Shown here: positions 1 to 11,683 of the stretch, in pieces
How positions within the stretch are numbered: position 1 is the stretch's first letter
How the letters are laid out: each line of letters starts with the position of its first letter
NCBI GenBank assembly: GCA_012184525.1
Contig: WOFQ01000030.1
Span: 310,001-374,000, forward strand
Reading direction: 5' to 3'
DNA length: 64,000 bases
Source: Xenoacremonium recifei
Lineage: Eukaryota > Ascomycota > Sordariomycetes > Hypocreales > Nectriaceae
Notes under the pieces: generated by a model
What the model saw: only the letters and a program-made list of their open reading frames with translations
What the model was told of the DNA's origin: nothing
Database searches by the model: none
Translations under genes and position numbers: made by a program

Positions 1-669
1 TGATTGGGTAGAAGTACCCCTTCATTGTTCTTGTTTCTTCAGCGAGATCAAAGGCAAGAAAGACCTTTGGTATTCGAATAGTGTCTTTGGGCATTTTCTC
101 AACCATGATCTCATCATCCGCCTCGGATGGGAAGAATTCGGCAGCAAACTGGTTGAACCAGCGCAAATCCGCACCAACTTTTTCGGCGATGACTGGAATG
201 GGATTCTCAGTTACGCCGTCAGATCCCGGAAACACCGGTTCATAACAGAAGCGAAGATATGACTTCCCGTTGTCACTGTGGTTGATGCTGGTTTCAAAAG
301 GCGATCCATTGGGCGTAAGAAGAGATCTCGCTCGGGATTGTTCGGGCGCGCGACCCATCGAGGGAATGATATAATCCCTCAAGAACTCTAGATGAGACTC
401 CTGCTGCTCTGGAGTATAGGTTCCCACGGCTTTGAGTAGTGAGGTCAGCACAGGCTTTGTGTGCTTTGTCCAAAAGGCCACGCCATCTTCCCTGGCGTTT
501 GGTGCAGAATCATCCATGATCCTTATGATTACTTCAGCAATAGGATGAGAATTATTGTGTTTTGCGTGTCTTACCTCGCTGACGATGCCTGTAAAATGTC
601 CACCTCAACCCCGACCGGATGGACTTGGGGGCCATGGATACTTTGAAGGGCATCGGGTGCCGATGCCAT
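1..669 (-). CDS. DMATS-type aromatic prenyltransferase (3' part beyond the window)
   Basis: This is the N-terminal part of an ABBA-fold dimethylallyltryptophan-synthase-family prenyltransferase, soluble enzymes that put a prenyl group on an indole or phenolic substrate. I see an ATG at 669, a short first exon, a likely intron at 522-574, then an open frame to the window edge. Family marks are a tryptophan-led helix (VAFWTKHTKPVL), the QQESHLEFLRDYIIP segment, the lid-like LLTPNGSPFETSIN stretch with its conserved glutamate, and YLRFCYEP, the usual VRF.EP block. About 200 residues are visible against a family length near 400-450, so the catalytic C-terminal half is missing from view. It is divergent from the hydrolase gene at 1198. 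Its membership in the cluster to its right is inferred from position. The acceptor substrate cannot be read from this piece. Confidence 0.85.
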
Positions 670-1197
670 ATTAGCGGAAAATATAGCTCTTCGCCTAGAA
701 ATCTTATTCGCCAACTCCCCTTCAAGAACTTCTCGGAGACGCAAAGAATCAGCCTCCTTTATTCGGTATTCAACCGCAAGATAATAGCCAAAGTGGCTGT
801 GCCTGTGCCGGCTTTCGACGGGCGCCGGCGCCCGAACTCATTGCACCAGGCATCAGTTATCTGGATTCGGAAAAGGTCAAGGCCAAGGAAGTCCGGCTGC
901 AGACACAAACGCTAGCCGGCACCTCCGAGATTTTCTGACCTTCCGCTTTGAGCCAATATTATGCCAGGGAACCGTTCCCTGTCATCTCCTCGGTTACATC
1001 AGAAGTCCCACACAGACAAGAACCTACCCTGTATGCCTGGACTATTTTACATAAAATGGAAAATAACTTGAAACAAAGTCTAAAGTGCGACTAACCGTCA
1101 TAGACTTTACTCCTTCAATCTCCAATCAAATTCGCTCAACACATTCATAAGGCTCGAGGTTGGAGATCCATTCAGAAGGCTAGTTTACTGCTTTGCA
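670..1197. promoter_or_regulatory. Divergent promoter region, prenyltransferase / hydrolase
   Basis: This 528-base spacer lies between two head-to-head genes and must hold both promoters. Apart from a purine/pyrimidine-mixed leader just before the 1198 ATG, no clear operator or repeat was recognised. Confidence 0.5.
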
Positions 1198-2233
1198 ATG
1201 GACTTCTTCAATAAACGATTCACCACCAAGGATGGAGACACCTACGCTTACGATTACATTCCCGCCAAGAATGATTACGCAACATTTCTCCTCATACATG
1301 GCTATCCATCGTCACGACGAGACTGGAGACATCAAGTGACAGATCTTACTAATGCTGGATATGGGGTTTTGGCACCCGATTGTCTCGGTTACGGCGATAG
1401 TGACAAGCGTACCGACATCGAGGCATATCGTTTGAAACGTCTAAGTGGTCACTTCGTAGAATTGCTGGACAATGAAGGCATCAAACAGGTCGTGGGCGTT
1501 GCGCATGACTGGGGGTCTATGGTGCTTTCTCGTGTGGTTGTTTGGCACCCGCATCGGTTCCAGAAGCTAGTTTTCATCTCAGCAGGATATACTGCACCCG
1601 GTGTGTTTTTTGATGTTGACGGATTGAATGTCATGAGTCAGTCGCAGCTGGGATACATGCAGCTGGGGTATTGGTACTTCTTCAACTCCTACGATGCAGA
1701 AGAAATCATCGTCAAGAATGTACGTTCGCAGTCAAGTATTTTGACATTATTATACTAACATGCACTTAAAGCTCGAGTCATTCTTTCATTTGGCGTATCC
1801 GGACAATAATATGAGCTGGGTAAGCGGCCTTGCTGCAATAAACGGGACCCGATCTTGGTTGAAAGCTGGAAAGAAAGGTTCTCTTCCAACATGGCTCGAC
1901 GAAGATGATAAGACTCGGTGGCTGGAAATCAACAGCCGGGAAAACACAATAGCGGCGTCGCTCAACTACTACAGATCGCTCATGCGCGGGACCCAGGCCC
2001 TGGATGAAGATCCGTTGACAGAAACAGATCGCACGTTGAGGGTGCCCATACTGGGAATATGCGGTGCCGAAGATATGGTGACGAGGCCAGATCAGATTGG
2101 GCTCGGCATCAAGCCGTATGCAAGCAAGGGTTACACGGAGATTTTACTGAAGGGTGCTGGGCACTGGGTTATGCTAGAGAAGAGAGCGGAAGTGAGCAAC
2201 GCTCTGCTTGATTTTGTCGCGAGTGATCACTGA
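1198..2233 (+). CDS. Epoxide-hydrolase-like alpha/beta hydrolase
   Basis: Two exons, 1198-1719 and 1772-2233, joined in phase 0 across an intron with a textbook TACTAAC branch site, give 327 residues. The fold is that of soluble epoxide hydrolases: an HGYP oxyanion motif at residues 34-37, the nucleophile in the HDWGS turn (Asp104), a late acidic residue in GAEDMV, and the catalytic histidine in GAGHW (about 305). The family opens epoxides, or in related members cleaves esters or C-C bonds, by a covalent Asp intermediate. It has no signal peptide, so a cytosolic location is likely. Beside a P450 and terpene-type enzymes it probably acts on an oxidised terpenoid intermediate (inference). It could also be a haloalkane-dehalogenase-like or lactone-opening member of the same fold. 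Confidence 0.85.
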
Positions 2234-3116
2234 TGCGGCACATGATAGCTGAAAGCAATGGGTTAATGTCAAAAGCAAATTAGTGTGTGCACTGTCTCAA
2301 TTTCTCATAACATCAGGTGAAAGGAAGCAGTTATGGTAGCTTGTGACCTGCCCTTTCAGCTTCCGCGTTATCGTCATCTCGGTTCCTGCGAAGGCGTGTC
2401 GCATCAATTCTAACAATGAATCAGCGTGAGTCTTAACATGTGACTGTCAGCAATCGTTAGCCAGTAGCACTAAGAATTGGTGGGGTTTACCTGTTTTAGC
2501 CTTCTAATGAAATATCAGCACTGAGAACTTGGAGCACACTGTCTGTCTGATAGGTTGCATACTACGTATTGCCTTCGGGCCGCAGCGTTACATCGGGCAT
2601 TCCGTCTTACCATGCGGGAAGCTATCTCGACCGGTGAGACTTTAAGCTGTTGCCTAGTCATAGAGATAAAGTCTTAAACTGCTGCCTTGTCATATTTTGG
2701 GATCTGCATGCAAGGGTGGTGCGAGATGGACGGCTCAAGGAGGATCAACACGACGGATGCAGGAAGGATCGCAAGAAATGGCTCAGTATTTCCGTCATTT
2801 GCACTGCAGGGAGGCGCAATAATGGCGGGGCATGGCGCAGCTGGATCAACACAATTGGAATGATGAAGGGCTGCATCACTAGTCATTTCTGGCCTGCATA
2901 TTGATGGCCCATACAGATTAGTGTCTGTAAAGCCTCCTACGTAACACCCATAGTTCGCCAGAGAAGTGAGGGACAAGCGGTCAAATGAGCAGTCACTGGT
3001 ATCAAATTCCTGTACTGATAATCCTAGGCAATGCTCACTTGGCATTGAACTACTGGACTCTTACGTGACGCGTTGATGTTTCTGCCCATACTAGCCATCT
3101 TGACCCCGCTAGCTTC
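2234..3116. other. Intergenic, tail-to-tail (883 bases)
   Basis: This is the shared 3' region of the hydrolase and P450 genes. Short open frames exist on both strands but show no family pattern or splice logic. Nothing else was recognised. Confidence 0.5.
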
Positions 3117-4888
3117 CTACTCACAAATCTCTCGTTTCTTCAGCGTAATGAGAAACCGGCCGCAAGGTTCATCCAGAGTGACCTTGCGCACATTCTCGGG
3201 CCGCTTCTCGAGTCTCTCGAAATCATAGTCCAGAAGTAGATGTGTCAACACCAGCTTGAGCAGATTGCTTGTAAACCACCGACCCGGACATGCCCCTCTG
3301 CCAAGGCCAAAGTTGAGAAAGCTGGGAGAAATGTCGGTGACCTTGGGGTGCTCTGGATCATCCATCGACCGGCGGGGGTTGAACCCACCGGGATAAGCCT
3401 TCTCATCGCGCTGGTAGACCTTGATCGGCGCTGCAAGCAGTGCTCCTTGCGGAACATGAACACCGTTGGAGAAAGTGAAGCCTCCCTTTTTACCCACCGC
3501 ACGCTCCAGACCAGTCTCGCCGATTGGGTTGAAGCGAATGCTCTCGCGTATTAGAGAATCCATAAGGTTGAGTCTCTGAAAGAACTCATGGGAATAGCCA
3601 TCACCTTTATTCATTTCAGTGGCGATCTCCGCACGCAGATCTGCCACCATGATCTCAAAGTCATCCTCAGGCAGTGAGATTAGGTCATACACCAAATTCG
3701 TCATAGTCACCAAATTCGTGTATGATTGCACAAAATTCAGAACCATCATCCTTGCAACGATGACCAAAGGATCATATTCAGTTGCTGCATTTTGGTCTTT
3801 CTTCGCCGCCACAATGATGGCGCTAAGCATGTCGTTCTTGAGTTGGACCGTTAGCTTTGGAGCATTTACTATGACACACTGTCTTTCTTACGGGTAACTC
3901 AGGCTCCATGCTGTTTTTCTCGGCTGTATCTAAAATAGCCATCCGCTCCTTGATGACTGGCGTGGCGTGCTTAGCAGCGGTGTTGATACATCTCATCAAT
4001 GGTCTGCACATGAGTGGCAAGAGCAGCCTGAGATGACCGGTTAACGAATTCCTTTGCAAGCTCGGATATATGCTAGTACTCACGGGCGGAGAAAGGGGGG
4101 GGTGAATCGAGCGTATAATGCCGACGCAAAGAAAGTTGCAGCATATTCTGCCGTGGCATCCTGGTACTCCTGGTTGTGGCACAATGGGTAGCCAGAGATA
4201 ATACGGTTTGCTGATCGGCTCAAAATGCGGCTCGCAGTATCCCACATGTTGATTTTGGCTTCACCATTTGAGTCAATCTTGGATTCGACAACATCATGAA
4301 GTGCCGCAGTCATTTCCTCGTTTACCATATCCATCTTTGAAGGAAGCTTTTGGTAGAGCTCCTTGTGAACAACATTCCGATACACGGGATGTATCACAAT
4401 GTGAGCCCCCAGTGTCGTGTAATCAGGCACAAGAGCCTGTAAGGTGTATCTTTTGAGAGAAATGTCATTGTCGGGTTGACGGACGTATTCATTGAGCAGC
4501 TCTTTAGGTACCATGAGCATGAATCCTGTGCTGCAATGTGGAATTGGAACTAAGTGTATGTAATTGTTGGTGGCTCCACGTATCTATTGTAAGCAAAACG
4601 CGTCAGATGGCCGAGTTTATAGTTATAGGCTTTGTAATGTCTTGCCTTCCGATGAATTTCTCCAAATAGTTCTTTGGAATTGAACGCCACATTCCATGTA
4701 GACTTGAGGAACGAACCTACGCCTCTCTTTCCGCTAACCCAGCTGAAGCCACGATAGTCGGGCGAGAGAGCAGCCACGAGTGCCGGACTCATCAGATGAT
4801 AGATCCATGCTACACAAGTGCCAAACACAGTATAGAGCAAGATGCGAGGCAGAAGTGCCCTTATTGCACTTGTAACTCCAATTTCCAT
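3117..4888 (-). CDS. Cytochrome P450 monooxygenase
   Basis: Four exons (4888-4646, 4583-4084, 4027-3892, 3836-3117) give 532 residues, normal for a microsomal fungal P450. Residues 1-30 form a hydrophobic membrane anchor. The ESIR of the K-helix ExxR is present, as is the heme loop FGLGRGACPG with the axial Cys near residue 476. This loop keeps the CPGR ending typical of fungal secondary-metabolism P450s. The first intron (4584-4645) uses a GC donor (AAG/GCAAG); removing it joins HRK to IRGATNNYIHLVP in frame, whereas the unspliced reading hits a stop. It faces the UbiA gene across a shared promoter region. The family oxidises lipophilic intermediates at the ER with NADPH reductase, and oxidation of a prenylated product is the natural role here (inferred). 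Confidence 0.92.
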
Positions 4889-5746
4889 TGCGGTCCTAGA
4901 CGTCAGAAGTGTCGATCAGAAAAATCAAAATAAAAAATCAAATAAAAATTACCCATTGATGGAAGAGCTCTCCGCATCAGAGACTAATGGCTATATCAGT
5001 CCTTAGATTGCCATGCGGAGCGTTATTGTGCCACCCTTCCTGAAAGTCAGCGCATCGGATATGGCTGTTTTGTCATGTAAGGTTGCATCATCACTTCGAT
5101 CTTCTCACATTGAGCTAGCTTAGGTCTCGCCCGATTGATCTTAGAATTGCCGAGCGAATAGACGCCAGAAGAATGCTGGAGCCTGATGACGCCCAGATGC
5201 TTACTGCATGAGAGGGGAACAGAACTGGTTTGCCCACCCCGTTCGAAGATCTGCAAGTGAACTAAGCTGACCAAGTTTGGCCTTGGAAATGGACACTCGG
5301 GCAGTCCGGAAGCTTTCTTTACCGAAAATTGACTCAGAAGTACTTTGGGTGGTCACGAACTGATTAACACTCTGACAAGTTAGTGTTGCCTGGGAAGGAT
5401 CCAGTGACGCTTTTTGTCAGAAGAAATACGTAGCATCTCTGCGTATGAGGCATAAATGGTCTTGGTGGAGATTAAGACAGGGGAGATTTTGTACCTACCC
5501 CATGGGGATACGTTCAACTGATAGGGGCGGATTATGGATCCCAATTACCTACCTCCAGGACTGGATTATTTGTATTGTTAGAAAATCGTAAATGGAGGAT
5601 CATCCTATAGCCCTTCCTGCAATGGATATACTTCAACACGATCATGTCTAAGACCCAGACTCTAGTTTTGATCTTCGTTGATTGATGCCTATTGACACAG
5701 AGCCTTAGCCCCCTCCTCATCTCCATCTCGGCTTATAACTACCGGC
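4889..5746. promoter_or_regulatory. Divergent promoter region, P450 / UbiA
   Basis: 858 bases between two head-to-head cluster genes. It contains no supported gene; the small antisense frame at 5047-5274 has no family pattern. No repeated operator was recognised. Confidence 0.5.
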
Positions 5747-6744
5747 ATGTCACGCACGGACACATTCTACAGTCTCGGGCTGATGCCGGCGCTGATGGGT
5801 TTGGGCCATCTAGCACCGGCTATCGGTGCCATACGAACCGCTACCGGCTCATACCAGTTTCCTATAAGGCTTCTTGGACTTATAGGTACTATCTCGGCCC
5901 TTGTGGACTGTGAGCTTCCGTACTTCCCTGATAAATGTGTTATGTTCAATGCTCTGATTCCTGTCCGTTTTAGCCATTGACACATACAAAGATGTTCCAA
6001 AGTCAAGCAGGCCTGAGAAATGGGTATGGAGGACATGGATCTACTGCCAGTGGCTTATTGTGCTCGTATGCACCATCACATCCGGCTTTCGGACCTCTAT
6101 TCCAATCTATAGGGTCTTACCCCTCGGGCTCCTTTGGGGAGCCCCTTGCATCCCACGGTTCTCAAAACCAGGCGGCCTATTGCTAATGAAGCCGAAAGCT
6201 TTGGTAAGTCCCAGAGATTTTTAGTAAGAATTTGCAATTGAACAGTTTTTAGCTCGTCGAGGGGAAATCCCTTGTCGTTGCGCTATGTATGGCTAGCGTA
6301 TGTACGCATGCAAGCATGGCTTATTACTGCCAAGACGGCATATCACAGTGTAGCCATGAAACACTACAAGCAAAGAGTTTCTATTTAGCAATTCTCTACC
6401 AATTCTTTCGGGAAACCTCTTGCGATGTTAGGGACATTGAAGAGGATGCCAAGGAGGGCTTAGAGACTTTGCCAGTGAAACTTGGGAAGCAGAACACGAT
6501 GCTTCTAATGACCCTAACTGGTATTTTGGTTGACGCCCTATTGACCCAAGGCATAGTCTTTATAGAGAGGGCTGTCGTTTTAAGGTCCCCACAACTTGCT
6601 TACTCAATCCTTCGAGTTGGGACAACAATGACGGCGTATTGCTATGTCTTGAAATATCCACGCGACAACTATTGGGCTTGGGGGGCTATGTCACTCTTTG
6701 GCCTCGTTCCTGTACTTTTTGCACAGGCAGCGTTACACAACTGA
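5747..6744 (+). CDS. UbiA-superfamily membrane prenyltransferase
   Basis: Only the last exon is obvious by eye. I reconstruct three exons, 5747-5909, 5974-6203 and 6253-6744, which join in frame to 294 residues, the usual UbiA size. The splice between exons 1 and 2 creates the first aspartate motif, D54-SI-D57-TYK-D61, matching DxxDxxxD. The second is D189-VR-D192-IEE-D196, followed by GLETLPVKLGK, a hallmark of UbiA proteins near the second diphosphate-binding motif. Several hydrophobic spans flank these motifs. Such enzymes bind Mg-prenyl diphosphate and transfer it to an acceptor within the membrane; some fungal relatives instead cyclise the chain. It is a different subfamily from the UbiA-type protein at 17197-18305. 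Alternative start codons are possible, but both Asp motifs argue for an intact gene. Confidence 0.8.
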
Positions 6745-7335
6745 AGAATCAAGACATACTGGATAGCTAGAAGCATGTAGAACATGACAAAATGCCTTAG
6801 AAACTTGAACCGCTAACGAAGTTGGTCATGGGGGAGTAATAAAGGAAGGTCGTAGAGGCTTCTCAATAGGACGTTAGATGAAATAGGAAAATAGTTCATG
6901 TCATGACTGGAGAGTCGCAGCGAGCGTGAACCTTTCATATGGACATAAATATTACTCCGTCTTCACAAGACAACCAAACTCAAAGATTGTTCCTCCATTC
7001 CATCATACAAAATAGCGCGGATCTAGACAAGTGACAGAATGCTTATTTTTTAATATTGAAATATTAAAATTATGAATATTGGTAAAACTACAAAATATCT
7101 ACGCATAATGGAGTTTGTTCTCTTTTCCTTATGTGTATTATCAGCGGGTTATCTAGACTTTAATGGACAGGAAGAGCAAGGACATAATTTTCAATTGTGA
7201 GGGTATGTCAGAGTTAGCAGTTACCATACATGAGAGGTTCCGATGGATGATATTATCATTCGCAGGTGGAGGAGCGGTTGGTGGAACAATATAAATATCA
7301 TGTTTCAAGACCCTTATCGTATACGAGTAGCTCGT
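6745..7335. other. Intergenic, tail-to-tail (591 bases)
   Basis: AT-rich 3' flank of the UbiA and acyltransferase genes, with an especially AT-rich tract near 7045-7105. No gene or structured element was seen. Confidence 0.5.
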
Positions 7336-8922
7336 TTAGTTGAGATCTTCCTTTGCAAATGCCTCCAGGTAACTCGTCAGATCGGACCACATTCTTCCTG
7401 GAATCGAAATTGAGCACCAGGTGTCGTCATTATAGTCCTTTTCCATTACTACAAAGACGCTTGAGATGACCGAAACCGAATTATGAGATGGATCAGATGC
7501 TTGATAGTAGACAGGATGACCTCTCTTGCTTCTCGGAGGTCTTGAGCTTGCATCTTGGACTACCGCCGGAGTAAAGTCCATTTTCTCTGATAGCTTCCCT
7601 TTGGACCAGTTTGACATGAACTGCGCAGCCATGTCCTTGTCGCCGAAGATGATGGGCATCTTATTCTTTTTCATGGACTCCACAGAAAGTGATGTAGCAA
7701 CCTTGAGCTGTTCTTCAGTGGCCTGGATCGATATAGCGTTTCGTACCATTAACGCTAACCTTCCAAGAGGCGTTTCTAAAGCTTCCCTCGGGTGACAGAA
7801 GAAGTAAATATTCGTTGGCGAGTTCTGAACATAGACTCTCTCCGGATCAAAAACAGATTTGACGCGACTTCGAGGGTCTATGGCCATGATCGTTGTGAGC
7901 TCGCGGTTTGAGTCAATGCCCTGGTATTGTGCCAGCATTCTACAGGCAACAGCCGTCAACACGTCCCCCTCGCTGATGAATGGCTTGTCTTTGGATGATG
8001 TGGCGTCAATTCCGATATGATTTCTGGCTTGCCGCATAATTTTCGCCATAATATCGCTGGGTATACACAATGTGCGCGATTGCACGTCTGCGCCGCGCCA
8101 CGACTCGTACAAGCTGCGCATTCCCCAATATTTGAACCTCCAGCCCTCTAGCACCTTGTCACTTAGGACGTGCCGTTTCTTCAGGGGCGGATTCCATAAA
8201 CCTTCGAAAACGTCTTCGCGGTACCCTACAAGAGGTTTCACGGACGCCCGTTGCCCAGCCATGACCTGGCTCCAGGCTTCAAGTATGGCGGCCCACCCCA
8301 TAAGATCGGTTGAAACGTGGGAATGTGTAATCGAGACCAGAGTGGCATCTGAGAAGCCTTGCACATGCAAGCAGAACTGCGGTTTGCTGAAGAAGACGAA
8401 GTCATCGATGTTGCGAGGCGTCTCCGGACCGAGTCCGAGCGGACAGAATTCCTTGGGGCCCGGGTATAAAGCCATCTTACCTGTTGCATGGGGTAGCTTG
8501 GACGCTAAAGGGTGCTCTGCTACAGAACCAGCGTGTTCTTCCCTAGTAAACTGTACAGCTGGCCGGTCTTCTGTGCATGCTCTCGGGACGTGTATTTCCA
8601 AGCCCCCGTCCGGCTGTCAATTTTATTAGCACCTTTTAATTAAACGTTGAGCCACAATGATTTGCGCACTACTTACGCGATACCTGAATCGCCCGCTGAA
8701 TCTCCGCCACCCGTCCATCTGGAAAAGCTCTGACAGGCTCTCGTGGAGTTTTTGGGGATCCAAAACATCATCGAATTTGAACGTCCATACCAGGACGATC
8801 CCGCGAGCTGCCGCTGAGTCGTCGAATAAATGAACCGGAATAACTTCGTCCGTCGGGACAACAGCCGGAAGTGGCCGCGGCTCTTTTTGGAAGAACGGCA
8901 GCTTGTCTAAGAGACTCAACAT
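7336..8922 (-). CDS. BAHD-like acyltransferase (fungal transferase family)
   Basis: Two exons, 8922-8677 and 8613-7336, joined in phase 0, give 507 residues. The active-site HxxxD is seen as HVSTD (His181/Asp185) inside a typical SITHSHVSTDLMGW context. The plant DFGWG loop is not recognisable; SNWSKG stands near its expected position, and this loop is usually degenerate in fungal members. The family transfers an acyl group from CoA to an alcohol or amine in the cytosol, as in trichothecene O-acetyltransferases. It shares a bidirectional promoter with the glycosyltransferase at 9304, so both may decorate the same hydroxylated product (inference). I start at the ATG at 8922 because the frame farther upstream has only a TTG. 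Confidence 0.85.
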
Positions 8923-9303
8923 GGCAGGACTGTCGAGCAAACATCAAAGACGTAAGGGAGGTTGAGGACAACAGAGAGCAGCAGGACAGGAAGGACGATT
9001 AGCGGCGGCGGCGCAGCAATGAATACCAGAGTCAGCAGTGGGGCAAGCTTTGCGCAAAATACCTACTTGTATCTGGATTACGGGGAAGAGGATTCGGCTA
9101 ACTTAAGTACCCAATGCCCTGTTTCTCACTCAGTACAGTAAGTTAGGCAGCAAGAATTTGCAAAAGCCAGGGATACGCTGGGTAGCATTTACTCGAGGTA
9201 CCAACAGAGCCAACATTAAAAAGAAGACCAGCCCCGCTTGTGACTTTTTAAAAAAGCGATCACTCAATCACTCAATCGCTAATATTTGTCGGAACTCACT
9301 CTC
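8923..9303. promoter_or_regulatory. Bidirectional promoter, acyltransferase / glycosyltransferase
   Basis: 381 bases separate the two start codons. A short direct repeat (ATCACTCA twice in a row, then a partial copy) lies at about 9259-9282, just before the glycosyltransferase start. The compact layout suggests co-regulation; no known factor site was identified. Confidence 0.5.
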
Positions 9304-11024
9304 ATGGGTATTCATTTCGCGATGTTGACTCGGATCTTCCTGGGCGGTGCCTTGCTTGCCGGGTATTTGTCCTTCGTCTTGTTAGAAGGAAAGGCTCAGA
9401 AACATGGTCCTTACGTCCAAGGGAAGAACAAGACTGTGCTATTCATTACTAACAGCGAACACGGTCTTTCCAATGTGCACCTTGCAACTTCATTCGCCCT
9501 TTTAGAAAACTACCCAGATATAGATGTTCACTTCGCCTCTTTCTCCGAAATTCAGCCAAAGCTGAAGAGAATTTCATCACTTGCTCGCAACAAAAGCTCA
9601 TCCGCAAGAGATCTCATTTTCCACGAGATCAATGGGCCAACTTTTGCTCAAGCAATTATTAAGGAGGATACGGATTTTATTTCTCCTCCTGGCTCTGCTG
9701 GCATCGATTCTCTTGCAAAACACATACAGCTTTGGATCTCCCCATGGTCCGTCGAGGAACACATGGAGATTTTTAATCAGCTGCGCATGATCATTGACGA
9801 GGTAGACGCCGCTGTTGTCGTCTTAGATACTTGGTTTCGGCCTGCCATAGACATTACCCGGTACATGAATCGCCAGCATGCATTCATTACGCCGAATACT
9901 CTCATAGACAATTTCATAGGCGATCAACCCCTTGCCAGTATGATCTGGAAGTATCCGGCGTAAGTCCAGCTTTCGTTATTTAAGAAAAACTCAACTAAAA
10001 ACTTCAGTGCCGCCTCTGGATTTCATTTTCCTGTTCCTCTTCATAATATCCCAGAAAACATCTATCTAAACACGCGCTATATTTACAGTGCCATGTTTAC
10101 ACCGAGACTTTCTGCGAAGAAGAAGATTCTGGCTCAGAACGGTCTCAAGGAGCCTACCAGCCTCTTCGCTATTAAACGATCCGACACTCCATGGATTACC
10201 CAATCTACGGAGGATGCAATGATCCCAGTAGATTTCATCCCGCCCAATGTCACATGCGCTGGCCCGATCGTTTTATCTGGGGCCTCAGCCTCGGAGCAAG
10301 ACCCCGAACTGGCCGCCTGGCTAGATAAAGCTCCAACAGTTCTTATCAATCTTGGTAGCACTGTCGCTGTGAGTTCTCTTTCAGATTGAAATATATTTTG
10401 AGACCATTTTAGCGCGAAGAGCTGAATTGTGCGCAGTATGACGAGAGCCGAGCTGCAGCAATGTCGACGGCAATCGCTGAGGTTTTGGACAAGCTTGATG
10501 TTCAAATACTATGGAAATTCAACCAAATTGGCTTATTTCTCGGCAATGTCTTGTCGCCGCTTGAGAAGTATCTTGAAAACGACCGTCTAAGAATGCCCAA
10601 ATGGCTCTTAGCCGATCCATCTTCGCTGCTCGAGACTGGAAACATCATAGCTTCGGTTCACCACGGCGGGTCAAACTGCTATCACGAAGCTATCGCGTAG
10701 GTCTCCTTGAAGTTTCAATTGATAATTCATTGACGAATGGGCAGCGTAGGGCTCCCTCAGGTTATTTTTCCGCTTTGGGCAGACCTTTATAATTTCGCCG
10801 GGTTAGCAGAGACAATCGGCGTGGGTGTCTGGGGCTGTAGGGCTATTAGTCCGGAATGGACCAGCGAGTGTCTTCGTGATTCGCTTCTGAGAGTTCTGGA
10901 CGCAAGTAAGGAGAGTATTTCTATTAAGAGCAAGGCTAAAGAGATCGGGAACAAGATACAATCGGGTGAAAGGGGACGCAACATTGCGGCTCGAGAGGTC
11001 GCCAGGCTAGCTTATACTCGCTAG
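9304..11024 (+). CDS. Family-1 UDP-glycosyltransferase
   Basis: Four exons (9304-9959, 10008-10368, 10413-10696, 10745-11024) join in consistent phases to 526 residues. The first 30 residues include a hydrophobic stretch that may be a signal anchor. The C-terminal nucleotide-sugar domain shows SVHHGGSNCYHEAI, then GLPQVIFPLWADLYNFAG and AETIGVGVWG, the UGT signature in which the histidine and the later acidic residue contact UDP-sugar. The intron at 10697-10744 interrupts the signature between HEAI and GLPQ. Unlike animal UGTs there is no clear C-terminal membrane anchor. The family attaches a sugar to a small lipophilic aglycone. Being paired head-to-head with the acyltransferase, it suggests that the cluster product is a glycoside (inference). 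Confidence 0.88.
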
Positions 11025-11683
11025 CACAGCCTTGAGCTATGAACTCGTCTCTGAATGGGAATCGTCTAGCCTTTTTATCAACAGGTCTTACATACAGCAC
11101 TAGTCATTAGATTATGTATATTCCCAACACCAGGCGTCATTAAGTCATCTGCTCAGTATACTTACTTCTTTCTGCTGGCCTGTTAAATGCATCAAGACAG
11201 CTGAGGTGGCAAAGACTTCACATCGAACTGCCTAATGTCCATGCCCAGATCGAGATCAAATATACGCTAAAATTTAATTGTTCGCGTGCCACAATTGAAT
11301 GAGTTCCGCGACCAGGAAATTAATCATATGATATTAGTTATCCGCAAAAGCAGGGTTTGGAGACCTCGTCGTGCTTGCATCCACCTTGCCAAGAGTCAAA
11401 AGCAGGAAGAGTGCAATACTCATCATAACCAGAATTTTCGATTGAAGTAGATGTTCTACTATGATCTCATCTTATCGGTTGGGTAAAACCCTTCATGCGG
11501 GTGTAATCATGGTGCAGGGCCAACTCTTGTTCCAGCCCCAACTCAAACTCCGGTTGTCCCAGCTTGCAGCAGAACTATTCCTTTAGACTTACCGGATGAT
11601 TCACATTGTAGCACCAGGAAAGCATTGATACTTGCTCCAAGCCTCTGTATGATCCATGCAATGGAAAGCATAACGCTTTCATC
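11025..11683. other. Intergenic (659 bases)
   Basis: 3' flank of the glycosyltransferase and of the HET relic. No coding pattern or repeat was seen. Confidence 0.5.

Noticed and set aside
2650..3045. Overlapping open frames on both strands between the hydrolase and P450 genes
   Set aside because: No family pattern, no good start context, and both strands are open, as expected by chance.
5747..6744. Initial reading of the UbiA region as a pseudogene
   Set aside because: Two introns with proper splice sites and phases restore a full-length protein with both Asp motifs.
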